NCBI GenBank assembly: GCA_025558075.1
Contig: JAHLKF010000006.1
Span: forward strand, 930,001 to 994,000
Length of the DNA: 64,000 nucleotides
Direction of reading: 5' to 3'
Source of the DNA: Gaertneriomyces semiglobifer
Lineage: Eukaryota; Chytridiomycota; Chytridiomycetes; Spizellomycetales; Spizellomycetaceae
Part shown: piece after piece, positions 50,621-62,004 of the stretch
Numbering within the stretch: position 1 is the stretch's first letter
Layout: every line of letters begins with the position of its first letter
Translations under genes and position numbers: made by a program
The notes under the pieces: model-generated
Database searches by the model: none
The model's input: only the letters and a program-made list of their open reading frames with translations
What the model was told of the DNA's origin: nothing

Positions 50621-51520
50621 CTTTGCTGTATATTGTAGTTCGCAAGTTTCCGAAAAGATGGGTTTGTCCGATGCGCAATCTGAACAGATGGTTGCGCAGC
50701 TCTTGGCAGCAGTTACGGGCGCGTCTGAGACCTAACGTTTATTGATTAGAAAAAGGTGTCCTGCGAAATCATGGTATCAGATTCCACACAAATTAATCTA
50801 TTTACGCCACATACCCAACATTGCTGCCAGTACTTATTATCATAGACTAACCAGGCCAATGTGAATCTTTAATCATTCAATATGGACCATCAGATGCGAT
50901 CTGCAAGGCCATAATTAGTAAGTCTATGCAGGAGAGGTATTATCAAAAGCGAGTTGCGTCACGCGCGGAGGAAATCGGACAAGAGTGGAGTCGCACGCGG
51001 CCTCACTTGCACGAAAGATAAACCTGTTGTGGAATCGATAAGATTTGGGGCAATCGCCGGCGTCTTTCCCAGGAAAATTGCCTCATAAGGGCGGCAATTG
51101 ACTCTGCGACGGAATGGCAGACAGATCCTTTCAATTCAACAGCAGCAGCAAGCAGCAGCAGCAGCAGGATCGCCCGAAGGGATAGAAACCACAGGTTACA
51201 ACCCAGTCAAAGGGTATCGATGTCAGGGTGGTTCAAGTAACAACATTCCTCGAGAAGAAACCGTTCCCTTTCACAAAGGTAGAGTAAGTATTTTTTTGTA
51301 TGTTGCGAAAGAGAAAACCATGGAGTCGAAGACCGCTAGGCCCAAACCTTGGAAGTTGGTGTCGAGGATTGTATACCTCAGGTTTAGTCGTGAAGGAAGC
51401 GCGTTTGTTTGTCACCATGTCCCGTGCATGCTTGCTATTGCGTGCTCTCCCACACATTACCAATGCCAGTTCGTCACGCGTTTATTGATTCATTGCTCTT
51501 GGCAGTAGAGCCATCTCGAT
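50621..51520. promoter_or_regulatory. Divergent region MAPEG gene/transporter gene
   Basis: 900 bp between outward-facing starts. It holds a CAG repeat (listed separately) in a 136-codon frame without recognisable domain, and a 25-codon plus-strand frame at 50658-50735. Neither is well enough supported to call a gene. Confidence 0.4.
51140..51167 (+). repeat. CAG trinucleotide repeat
   Basis: Nine CAG-type units interrupted once by an extra A, which shifts the phase halfway. It lies about 350 bp upstream of the transporter start and is probably in its promoter or 5' UTR. Confidence 0.8.
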
Positions 51521-54500
51521 ATGGAGTCCCCTCAAAGATCATTGCCCAGCACGCCGATTGCACCAGCGCCGCCTGTTCGCCGCGTAAGCTCAGGCAGAGG
51601 TCTTAAGAGTGTTGCTCGTTCGCACTATTCGAGCAGATCAGACGACTTTGGTACGTGTCACGCTTATGCGTCCTTATTCATTTCACGGCACTGACTCTTT
51701 TGTTGTTTGGCAGGTGCTGGTTCAGTAGACGGTCCCACGCTGTCAGCCGCTCAAGTGCGCCAGCAAACGCTCTCTTGGACTTATGCAGAACTTCATCTGG
51801 CGACCACTCCGCGCGGTGGCGACGGTTTTAAGAGGCGCCCAAACTCCGCTTACAGCTCGCGTGGTGTGAATAGGTCTACTGTCGATGAGCCGCGCCCGTC
51901 TTCGGCTGCGGACCCAACTTTTGCCTTCCCCGAGCTTCCATTAGATCCTCCAAATCAAGAAGCCCGCGATCTTCTCAAAGTCAAGGTTGACGGATTTGCT
52001 CGACAAGAACCTTGGCCTGCCGCTTCCAATCTAAGCGCGCTCAGTCAATTGTCACTGTCGATTGAGCAAGAATCGGCAGCAACGGATGTGGAAAACTTTC
52101 AAGAGCAACGTCAGCAGATGCCGCAAGCCTATTACCGGCGAAAGCTTTCGGATGCCCATGGCTACCATCATGATGAACTGAGGCATATGGCTCCTGCCAG
52201 CCCATTTGAAGAAGCCGGTTTCGTGGAAAGAGGACTTGACGCGTACGACCAACTTATGGAGGAGCAACCGCTACTTCCTGGTGCTGCTTCACGCAGGCAA
52301 CGCCCCATAAGCAACCCTCATGTCACACGCGCTTCGAGGGGTTATTTTCTGAAGTCCTGCATGCAAAGGTTGCAGCAGTTTCGTGCAACTGATATCCTCG
52401 TCGGTGCCGGCCATGCAGCAATGGTCACTCCAGCGGTGATTCTTGCATTGATTTTGAACGTCTTGGATGCGGTAGGGACAGTCATGCGATTTACACGTAC
52501 ATCATGCGTTCGATGTGATACTCACACCGAAGTAACGATAGATGTCCTACGGCATCATCATCTTTCCTCCATCTGACCGCATGCCGAACACGACCGTTCA
52601 AGCCGGCCTAGCCTTATTTTTGGCCAGTACCCTTGTATCACAACTCACGTATACCCTCGGCGGATCTAAATTTCGGGGTGCTGTAGGAAGCATGATGATT
52701 GAAGTCATGCCTTTCTTGCACATTTTTGTTCGAACCATTGAGGCTCAAATGAAAGACGCGAGTGACCATGCGGTCCTAGCTACTATTATGTGCGTCTTTG
52801 CGATGAGTACTGTTCTGACTGGGATCGTCTTCGGTGTTCTGGGTTACTTCCGTCTGGGAAATTTGATTCAGGTAACCTGGACTACGTGTTCTCCTGTTTG
52901 AACACCGATTAATACCACTGGCTTGCTAGTTCTTTCCGAGGCATATTTTGGTTGGATGCATAGGTCAGCACTGCGTTGGTGAGCTTTCCTTGTACATTGA
53001 TTAACGTTTGATTGGATTTAGGCGGAATTGGTTTCTTTCTTATGCTGACCGGAATTGAAGTGACGACGCACATTTCAAATGAATATTCGATGCATTGGGT
53101 GAAGCGGATTTTCGAGCTGTATGCACTGAAACTCTGGGGTGGAAGTCTACTTCTAGCCCTCTTCCTCAAGGCGCTTCAAAGAAGAGTTCACCACCCTTTA
53201 TTTGTGCCTCTTTTTTACGTATGCATTCCCATCGCATTCTACGCAGTTGTCTTCATCGGCCGGTGGCCCATCTCAAAAGTGCGCGAGGCTGGATGGCTAT
53301 TTTCACTGCCCGGTGGTGGTGGGGCACCGTTTTACGAATTCTGGAAGTACTTTGACTTTACAGTGAGTTGCCAATTTTGCTTGCTAGTGACTAGGCCGAC
53401 TTGACAAAGCGTATCTCGTTACCAGGCGGTGCAGTGGAGCGCCATACCAGGTAAATTTCCTTCTCCCAGTTCACGATACTAAAGACTTGTACTAACCTTG
53501 AGCATTAGCAACCTTTCCAACCCAGTTGGCGCTTGCATTCTTTGGCGTTCTGCATGTCCCCATTAATGGTAGAGCCATGAACCTCGCGCGTGGATGTGGC
53601 CATCGAAGTTGCTGATTTTTTTCTTTCGCTTCTAGTGCCGGCTCTCGCTGTCTCAACCCATCAGGATGTTGACTTGAACAAAGAGCTAGTTGGACATGGG
53701 GTCAGCAACCTAATTGCGGGACTATTAGGTTTGCCACAGGTATGTTCATTGTCAGATGTACAACTCGCGGGACTGCTATCTCACTATCATCGCTTCGTCT
53801 GCAGAACTACCTAGTTTACTCCAATTCCCTGCTCTACATACGGTCGGGCGGTGACTCGCTCTTTGGAGGCTTACTGCTTTCGCTTTGTACTGGACTGGTG
53901 TGGGTTGCTGGCGGTAATTTCGTAGAGTTCGTCCCGACGATTGTGGTTGGCTCGTAAGCTGTGTTCGACCGGTTACCTGATATGTTGTGCCCGTCCCATC
54001 TAATCCTACTGCTTCTTTCATTCAGTCTCATCTTCCACCTTGGCATTGACCTTATGAAGGAGAGTCTGTACGATACATGGAACACTGGAATGCATTCCTT
54101 GGAGTATATGACAATTTTGATGATTGTTGTGGTCATGGGTAGGTGTACCTACATTCTGCTCTTTGCTAAACACTCAGGTCTGATTTGTGTATCCCATGTA
54201 GGTGTTGTTGGGTTCACCGAGGGGATTGGTGTAGGGGTTGTATTAGCGTGTGTTTTCTTCGGTAAGCAGGGCACTGTTGCGTCGAGAGTGGATCGATTCT
54301 TACTCAACCCTTACAGTCGTTATGTACTCTCGGAAGTCTGTCATTCGTGGGACGTATTCTGGGACACAGCTTCGTTCAACTGTACATCGCATGTATAGGC
54401 AGCAATGTTTTTTGGACCAAGTGGGTGATCAGATCCGATGTATCAAATTGCAAGGATTTATGTTCTTCGGCACAGTCAATCAACGTGAGTGCCGCTGTCT

Positions 54501-55722
54501 CCACCGATATGACGCACTCTGATGCTTTTCATTTCGGCAAGTCGACGAACACATTGGGCAACTTCTGTCCGAGTCTCCACGCATGCGATTTCTAGTGTTC
54601 GACTTCTCACTGATATACGGGATTGATTATTCTGCAATTGAGAGTTTTCATCGCATTAAACGCCTGCTTGGCGATAGCAATACGCACCTCGTCCTTGCAG
54701 GTGTCTCGGCCTTTTCGCGGATTCTCGCTCAGAGTGGCATTTTTGACGAGGTCTCGTTAGTGAATGAGGAGAGCGTTGAAGTTCCTGTTCACAGCTTTGA
54801 CAATATAAATGAGGCGTTGGAATGGTTAGTACCAATGCTCAATTTTTTCTGATTTAGTCTCACAATGGCGATACAGGTGTGAAAATCAGCTACTGACGAC
54901 ATATTACGAGAAATACGCGCTTCAGAGTGCAAGCGCAAGTGCAGCCAGTATCGGTGCGCATCCTTTGGCTTCGCGCTCGTGATTGTCTTACTTGAACTGA
55001 CGTGCCTGTGCCCCATAAAGACATCCCCGATGCATTTACAGATGCTGCAGCGGCCGTTCCGTATTCCATTCTTACCCCACGTCGCGTTGAAGTGCAGCAG
55101 GCGGCGTCTCTGATATTGCGGGGTGAGTTGGTCCAAGCGCACTCTTGCCGAAGTTTTTTAGTGATCGTGAAGCACCACAGAGGCGCCTCTTGTTCACCAT
55201 GCTCAAGAAAAAGAGGAGTTACTGCCCGTTGCTATTCTGTTGCAAGCATTCAGTGATACGGGAGATTGTGACGACGAACTGCTTCGCTTCTTCGAAGGCC
55301 GTTTTCAACGTGTCGCTGTGAAAAGTGGCACGGTATTGTGGCTCCCAGGAGAAGATGCCAACGAGCTGTATATTGTTGAAAAAGGGGAATTGGTCATGGG
55401 AATAACGGAGAGTGATGCGGGGAGGATAAAGGTGGTGGAGACTCTATTGCCAGGGACAATGGTGAGTTGCGTTGCATCATTTTCGCAGAAACACGTTGAT
55501 GATGACATTGCGCAGGTTGGTGAACTTGAGATGTTTTGCGGGCGTCCCCGGGCCTGCCGCCTCATTGCTAGCGACGATTCTCTGCTGTGGAGTCTCACAA
55601 AGGAAGCATTTAACGCAATGAGTGTGGAAAATCCGCAGCTGGTGCTTAAGTTTGTGACGAAGGTTGCTTTGTCCTTTGATGCCGTCAGATATCACAATAC
55701 AGTGTATCATTATGTGAGATAG
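51521..55722 (+). CDS. SLC26/YGR125W(VSB1)-type transporter with STAS and cyclic-nucleotide-binding domains
   Basis: Seventeen exons: 51521-51650, 51714-52471, 52542-52871, 52930-52963, 53022-53362, 53426-53450, 53509-53568, 53636-53739, 53805-53953, 54026-54138, 54202-54261, 54317-54484, 54542-54824, 54877-54953, 55021-55122, 55181-55461, 55516-55722, giving 1073 residues. A 240-residue disordered cytosolic N-terminus precedes the SulP-like membrane core (FRATDILVGAGHAAMVTPAV, SYGIIIFP). A STAS domain follows at about 740-850 (RCIKLQGFMFFGTVNQ, FLVFDFSLIYGIDYSA), then a cNMP-binding fold at about 915-1060 (LYIVEKGELVMGI, GTMVGELEMFCGRPRACRL). Yeast YGR125W/Vsb1, a vacuolar protein linked to basic amino acids, has this layout; vacuolar location is inferred. 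The last intron is 54 bp and in frame. Confidence 0.86.
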
Positions 55723-55991
55723 CAACATTACGGCATGTAGTTAATTAGTTTCTGTAGCTAGTATTAATAGCGATATCTCAGCCTTTTACACACTTTCCTT
55801 CCAAGTAGTACAGCGTGCGTGTACTCCGAATATGTTTATATAAAACTGCCCCCATAACGTCCCCTCTAGGTTTGAGAGGAACCTGCAGAAGGCCAAAGGC
55901 AAAGAAAACCCGGAATGCGTATGGGAAAAAAGTGGCTCCATTGGAAGGACACCTTACCAAAAGGAAATGCTCACTGATTACTTTCTTTTCA

Positions 55992-58812
55992 TCAACCTCT
56001 ACAACGACTGTTGTCCTCCATCATCATCATGTAAAACCGCCGCTCTCTTTCTTCCAGTACTTGGTGGCTCTCCTCGCGGAGCTTTTTGCAACGTTCGTGC
56101 ATATCCTTTTCTCGATCTTGCGTGACACGCCAGACGGCATTCAGCAACGCCGCGTCATGTTCGACGGGAAAAATGCCCTCCTTCTGGAGTGATCGATGCA
56201 GTGCACGGTACGTTTGGTGATGAAGTACGGGTAAATAGTGCTCAATCTAGAGACGGAAGGATCAGCGAACATCACGCTACATTTGCCTGCATTTTCCTCA
56301 CATGTATCGATGTTTCACGCTGGTCAACTGTGAGGGAAGGGAGGGCACGTCCAAAGTCAAAGTAGGAGGCAAGAGCATATAGTTTTGGCTAGGCGAACGA
56401 TGCTTTCGGTAAACAACATTCCCAGTCAATATCAAATTTGCCATACGATCTTACCCGGATGTCATCTGTCGCCGCCCATCGTCCGTCCCATTCGGCCTTC
56501 CATTCCTCGTCAACATCATTATGCCCTTGCGCAACATGATTCTCTGCTTCACACCACAGTCTCGTCAACAGTGTTCCGATGTCATGCGCCCCTTCATGGT
56601 TGGTTCTCCATTCGAGGACATGAACTTTGGTGCGCGAATGCTCGAGCAGATCCAAAAGTACTCCAAGCGCGTGCGATTGGATTGACATCGAGGTGGTTGT
56701 GGACAGTAGATGGAGGATGCAGGGTATTCCTAAACAAAGTAATGTGACTCAGTATGCTATGGCTCAGGGTTGACGTACTGCTGGAGCTGCTTCTTACCAC
56801 CAAGGTCTGTGAACGTGTCGACAAATTCTTCACTTTCGCATAAAGACCAGCATAGGTCCAACGTTGCGAAATGAATTTGGCTTTGCTGATGCAGGTCTGG
56901 AGACGTGTATTTCAGATAGTCCAAAACGTTCTCCACGCCAGCGTGAATGACAAACAAATGCTGGCTTGGCTTGTATTCCATGAGAGAAGACAACAACAAT
57001 TGTATGTTTGCAATGTGGATGCTGACTTCTTGCACCCGATCTGGCATAAAAAGGTATCAGGCTCCTGGGATCCCCACTGCGGATCTACAAGGTTTTCGCG
57101 TATACCTAGAAGCAACGGAATGGCGTCTGCCTCCCCTAGACCTCGTGGGCCATCTGGCAATCTGGCGATACGATGTAGGAGGGCTAACATTGGTGACATG
57201 TGTCGCGCCGTAGAGGGAAGATGTTGGAAGAAACGAAGAAGATGGCTATTGAATGCTGGGGATGGCAAGGGCAGAGCTGGGAAAGTTTGAAGAATCTGTA
57301 GAAAGTTGATATCAGTCGCGCCACAGGTGCTCGTGCCAAATGCCATGCCGGCAGTACCGTCAGCTGTAACTGTCCAATGGCTCTCTGCCGGTACGGCTCG
57401 AGCGTGGAGGGCATCGGTTTCAGATGCTTCGTCAATAACTTCATAAGCTCGCCCTACATCATAGGAAAAAACCTTCTTTCAGCTGTATACCCTACGTCGC
57501 ATTTCTCATGCTGAAGACGTACCTCAGCAAACCATCCCCACCAAGAAACGTCTCGCGCCAACTCACCAAATGCGCGAATTATGGACCCGTTCCATTCTTC
57601 TTGTCCTTCAACGTCCCACCGCTCTATGAATAAGTCCCATAGAACATCACGTCGGCACCACAACTCTGCCCAGTCTTCTTCCTGCGTCACTTGTGTCGCC
57701 AAGAGAAGCACTTCTGCGGCATCCACATTCTCTAAACACTTCATCAATAGATCCACGGAATCAGCAGATAACAGAGCTTGGGCCAGTGACGAGGCTTGCG
57801 GAGTTTGCAAAGCGGCGTGGACGGATGAGAGGGTATGGGGAACGTGCTTCATTAGCACAGGCAGAGCATTTTCTGCAGGTGCTGTTAGCCTAGGATGTGG
57901 CACTAACAACCTTCAGTGTTCTCACCAGTAAAGAGAGCTCTGGTGCCGGACTCAACCGTCGCAACTCTTCCCAGCAATCGTGCGACATCAGTGCAGTACC
58001 TGGCGTCCTCTGGAGCCGTCTTCAACAGATGTACCAAGATTTTCAAGGCTCCGCTGTGTATATCTGACTGTTAGTGAACCATATTGTGGTGGTGCGCGCG
58101 GCAACACGTACGCATCACAAAGCCCAGCCACCCAGTTATCAAGCGCTTTTACCCGGGCGGCTTCTTCGTCTCCGTCGGCGTTGGGGTCCGCCCTCCCATG
58201 CTTCAACACGCCTACTCCCCTCTTGAATGTTGCTTCACCGCTAGCGTTATACAGAATTCGTGGGATCAGTTGAATAAGGTGATAGGTGGTTGGTGAAGTA
58301 ATTTGTGGCCCGCCAAGAACGGCGTACAAAATCTAATCACTCAGTATGAGTACCCGATCAACCACCGTTTGGGAGCACACATTCTAATAAGTACCTACAT
58401 CTACACTCTCTTCCGCATATTGCTCCCCCTTTTCCGTTTGCGTAACGAGGCATGTCAGTTTTCGAATGAGCTCCAGAATTCCATCAACTTCCGTAGAGGT
58501 AGCAACGAGATCTTCAGTAGCGTTGAGTACAGCCCCAAGCCCATTGGCAATTATCGGATCATGTGCGGTTTCCAGCAGTTCATCTATGACCTGTGCAATC
58601 TCTTTCAACACATTCCCTGGAGCTTCTCCTTTGCTTAAGACTACTGCTAAACGACTCAGCACCCAGCCCTTGCGCTCTAATACTCCAACACCATCACCGG
58701 TGGTCAAAGTACGGTGAACTGCTGACCAGTTGATGGACGGTGTCTTTGGACGGGTAAAACTTGGGACGATGCTGTGAATTTTGTGACGAGGTGATGGGAG
58801 TACGGCGGCCAT
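55992..58812 (-). CDS. ARM-type protein, probable CFAP69
   Basis: Nine exons: 58812-58399, 58332-58112, 58053-57926, 57872-57523, 57472-57106, 57040-56798, 56729-56455, 56388-56302, 56246-55992, giving 779 residues. The whole chain is armadillo-like helical repeats (LIQLIPRILYNASGEATF, GALKILVHLLKTAPED, ALGVLLDLLEHSRTKVHVL), ending in a charged coiled coil (EKDMHERCKKLREESHQVL). The stretch with TLDLCWSLCE, DLGGIPCILHLLS and HVLEWR resembles animal CFAP69, a protein of the sperm and ciliary axoneme. That identity rests on memory of the family and is moderate. The exon 4/5 joint (50 bp intron ending at 57473) is the least certain; it was needed to enter the long open frame that continues to 57106. 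Confidence 0.65.
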
Positions 58813-59075
58813 TACTGGTTCAGTCGTTAGCTAATTCGTCAGTACACCGGGTCACTCATGAGGGATGTATGAAAGCATTCAGGCGGACAATAAATCTCCG
58901 ATGTCGTGCGCTCAATAAATGCAAGGACTTGTGAGGGAAAGGCGTTAAGCGTGTCGCGCAACGTAACTCCGCCTGATTACGCAATCACCGCGGAGCTCGC
59001 TAAATCAATCACGCGGAAGATGAGGATACGTTTGTTCAAAACTTATATTTACACATGACGCCCATAGGAACGCAA

Positions 59076-60940
59076 TCAGTCTTTCCGCCTGCCATTTCTT
59101 TCATCCGCATCATCAACGTTCTCACTCATCCATTCTAATACGTCGTCGTCATTGTCATGGGGCGGTGTCCCGTTCTGGTCGTCTCTTTCGTCGTTGTCCA
59201 CGACCACCTTTTGTAGGCTGATGTCTTGACCTAATCCACTCTCATCATCCATCCGGTCTAACCCATCGTCATCCTGCGCCAATTCTTCCAGCCCATATCG
59301 TTGATTGTTTTCCGTCGGTCTCCACAAAATGGCAATGCCAACGAAAACACCAAGGTACAAGAGATTTAACCAACCATCCAACATAAACCACCACCATTGC
59401 CAGTGCGTTGGAAGCCAATCAGGTGAATCAAAGTTCATGAAGTAGAACTGGCACGGTCCAAGTGAGAAATAGAGCTTTACAGACCTTAGAGAAGGAGGAA
59501 GTGCTTACCGTGTCAATCACAAACATGCCCAAGATGACAAGCAATGATCCACCCAAGATGCTTTTGAGGTCTGCGTCGCAAGGGTCAATATACCACTACT
59601 GATAAAAATTGCCGAGTCTGGCGCGCCAACTTACTCTTGTACATCTGCAGCTTCCAGACCTGTCTTCGGTTCTCGAGATGAGTCATTGACTCTTTGATAG
59701 CTACGTACAGAATATGGTCATTAGCACCAGTAAAAGGTTCCTGGAGTGTTCGTGCGACGTGGCATACCCTTGATTATCCAGAAGTAGAACACACTCATTA
59801 GGCCGGAAAGAGGCAGGACACAGAAGAAGAAAACCGAAAACGAAACATCTGTCACAAGTAACGTACTTGCGGCATACGCAACGCCGAATATGAAATGAAC
59901 CGCGGTTAAGGCAACCACTCGTTTCATGGTATCTCCAAGGCTTGGCCGGACCACTCCATATCCGAGCCCTACTATCAATAGTAGAAAGAACGACAAACTG
60001 GTTCTAGCTGCATTGATCACAGCTACGCAAACTAGCAGGGCTGTAGAGCTGCGTCCCCAACGGTTGTAATCCTCAAAGTACCCGTAGTTGAACGCCATCT
60101 CCAGTGTCAACATGATTGCGAGACCTCCGACGTAGTTCTGCACAGGCAAAATGTCATGCCAGTATTTGAAAGAGAAGCCAACCCATGCTATCCCAATGAG
60201 TAGATAGACGATGGAAAGAAGACCGTAAAACTACACCAATTCACTTAGTTCAGTATTCTCAGCGGCAGCCCAAAATAACGATAGATCACTAACCACAAGC
60301 TTTGGATACTCGATCGCCGGCATTTTTCCATAAGGATTAATAACCTCCACGGGCACATCAAAGTCGCCCATCTGCATATTGCTTGGCAAAATAGCAATGC
60401 AGTACAGCCCGGACTCTTGAACGGCATAAGAGACTTGCGGCGTGCTGCTAGAATCGACTATCACACTCATAATCTCCGAGTGCTTTGTTCCATTGCGGAC
60501 TATCCACTTGCCACGATCTGCTTGCAAGCATTCGCCGCTCCCAATCGTGTCGCGTTCACCGCATATCCACGGCTGGTAGGTCTCTGGATCCAAGGTGAGC
60601 GCCGCATCCAGGTAGTTGAAGATGAGCACACTGAGACGGCGGGGTTGGCTATCCTTGAGTGATGTGAAGTGGGCTGTGATGGTTCCGTTCTTTGACTTGC
60701 TCAGTCCAAAATCACGGCCGTGTATCCCACGACAGCTTGTGGATCCGTCTGCACTCTAAGTGTCAACAAACGAAATATATTTTCAGCAGTGAGCATAATG
60801 TAGAATGCAAAACGAACATGGGAGACATCCCCTTCCATTGCGATACTTACAATCTGGACTGTATATCCACTGACGGAACACACCAAACCCAAAGTCAATG
60901 TCAGCACCTTCAACAGCCTGTTAAACCTGATGGTCACCAT
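59076..60940 (-). CDS. GPR107/TMEM87 (LU7TM)-type Golgi seven-TM protein
   Basis: Six exons: 60940-60851, 60755-60294, 60230-59768, 59700-59635, 59570-59509, 59447-59076, giving 504 residues. A signal peptide (LLKVLTLTLGLVCSVSG) leads to a luminal domain of about 150 residues with Cys pairs and Asn glycosylation sites (KNGTITAHF). Seven membrane helices follow, beginning FYGLLSIVYLLIGIAW, with the family motif WKD-like (KYWHDILPVQNYV) after TM1, and LEMAFNYGYFEDYN. The cytosolic tail is very acidic and rich in Asp and Asn. Members (PTM1, TMEM87A, GPR107/108) act in Golgi and endosome trafficking. Divergent from BUD20, 307 bp apart. Confidence 0.88.
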
Positions 60941-61247
60941 CCTTGCTTCCCCTTTCCCTCGTCTCTCCGCTGTCTGATCTCTGCTTCACTCGCTCTCGCT
61001 CTCTCTCGCTTTCTCTATCGTGCGTTTCCTCCACACGGATTGCAGTTGCCGCTACGTGTTAAACTTACGTCGTCGAAACTGAGTCGTCACTTGGCGCGCG
61101 GCCAGCGGATTTCTTTTTTACAGAGACTTTTTGCTAAAAGAGCGCATAACAAACTGCAGACACAAACGGTATTTGAGGAGTTCTATTCTAGTAGAGGTTT
61201 GGCGCAACTGGGAGGAGAACAACAAGGAACGCAGCAGTAGCAAGTAC
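60941..61247. promoter_or_regulatory. Divergent promoter region LU7TM gene/BUD20
   Basis: 307 bp between outward-facing starts. A CT-rich microsatellite-like tract runs from about 60955 to 61020 (plus strand), next to the LU7TM start. Confidence 0.45.
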
Positions 61248-61817
61248 CATGACGAGATATAGGCGCACAAAGACACACAAGGGGTATGTGGCGCCACTGA
61301 GCAGCGCTCAGTTGAACATTTGTACACGCTCTTTGCGCAAACGGGAGGCCTAATCACTCGTCTGATGAATAGCATCCGGGATGTCAAGCGGGCAAAGCGT
61401 ACGAGGGCTCGCACCAAGGACCTCGACCAAATTCATGACGATATGGCACAACCGGAAAAGTTCGCCAGTCAACCCATAGACGCAGACTTGCCTGGTCTTG
61501 GTCAACATTACTGTCTTCAGGTATGCCTAGATATGTCCTTGCCCCGCAATTCGGTAGTCGACCGAGTTCTAAACCGTTTGGGGTTCAACTAGTGTGCACG
61601 CTACTTCACAGAATCTTCCGCCCTCAATGACCATTATAAAACCAAGCTTCACAAGAAACGTCTGAAGGTTCTTAAGGAAGCGCCGTATACGCAAAAGGAG
61701 GCAGAAGCTGCTGTTGGCCTGCAGACGGAGAATGGACGACCTGGGCTGACACAGACACAGACCGCGACAGCGCCCAGCGCTGCTAGTGCAGAGACGGAAA
61801 TGCAAACTGGAGCGTAG
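61248..61817 (+). CDS. BUD20: BUD20/ZNF593-type C2H2 zinc-finger ribosome assembly factor
   Basis: Shuttling factor that accompanies pre-60S particles out of the nucleus. Three exons: 61248-61282, 61373-61520, 61593-61817, giving 135 residues. The N-terminus is the basic family signature (MTRYRRTKTHKG, then RDVKRAKRTRARTKDLDQ). The single finger is split by an intron between its two Cys: HYCLQ|CARYFTESSALNDHYKTKLH, followed by the conserved KKRLKVLKEAPYTQ. The tail is Thr/Gln/Ala-rich and not conserved. All phases close. Confidence 0.95.
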
Positions 61818-62004
61818 ACGTGATGCTGTTCAATACTTTATTTATTCTTTTCCTTCAATTCACCTCGCCTTTTTGTTTTGTCTCTGTTTAATATCATCCT
61901 ATTACGCCAGAACCCGACGAATTTGGAGTTTTCTATTTTGTATGTACATACTCATTGGGTTTGTAGAGCGCATTTCATCATTTACAGAAAAAGTGAACCA
62001 CCTA

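Noticed and set aside
50658..50735. 25-codon plus-strand frame starting MGLSDAQSEQ
   Set aside because: Too short, no homologue recognised and no splice continuation found. Could be an upstream frame, but evidence is lacking.
51098..51508. 136-codon frame containing the CAG repeat
   Set aside because: The repeat alone makes it look protein-like. The rest has no conserved feature and it overlaps the transporter's upstream region.
57184..57444. Alternative frame in exon 5 of the CFAP69-like gene
   Set aside because: It ends at an early stop. The other frame runs on for over 350 bp and joins the next exon in phase.
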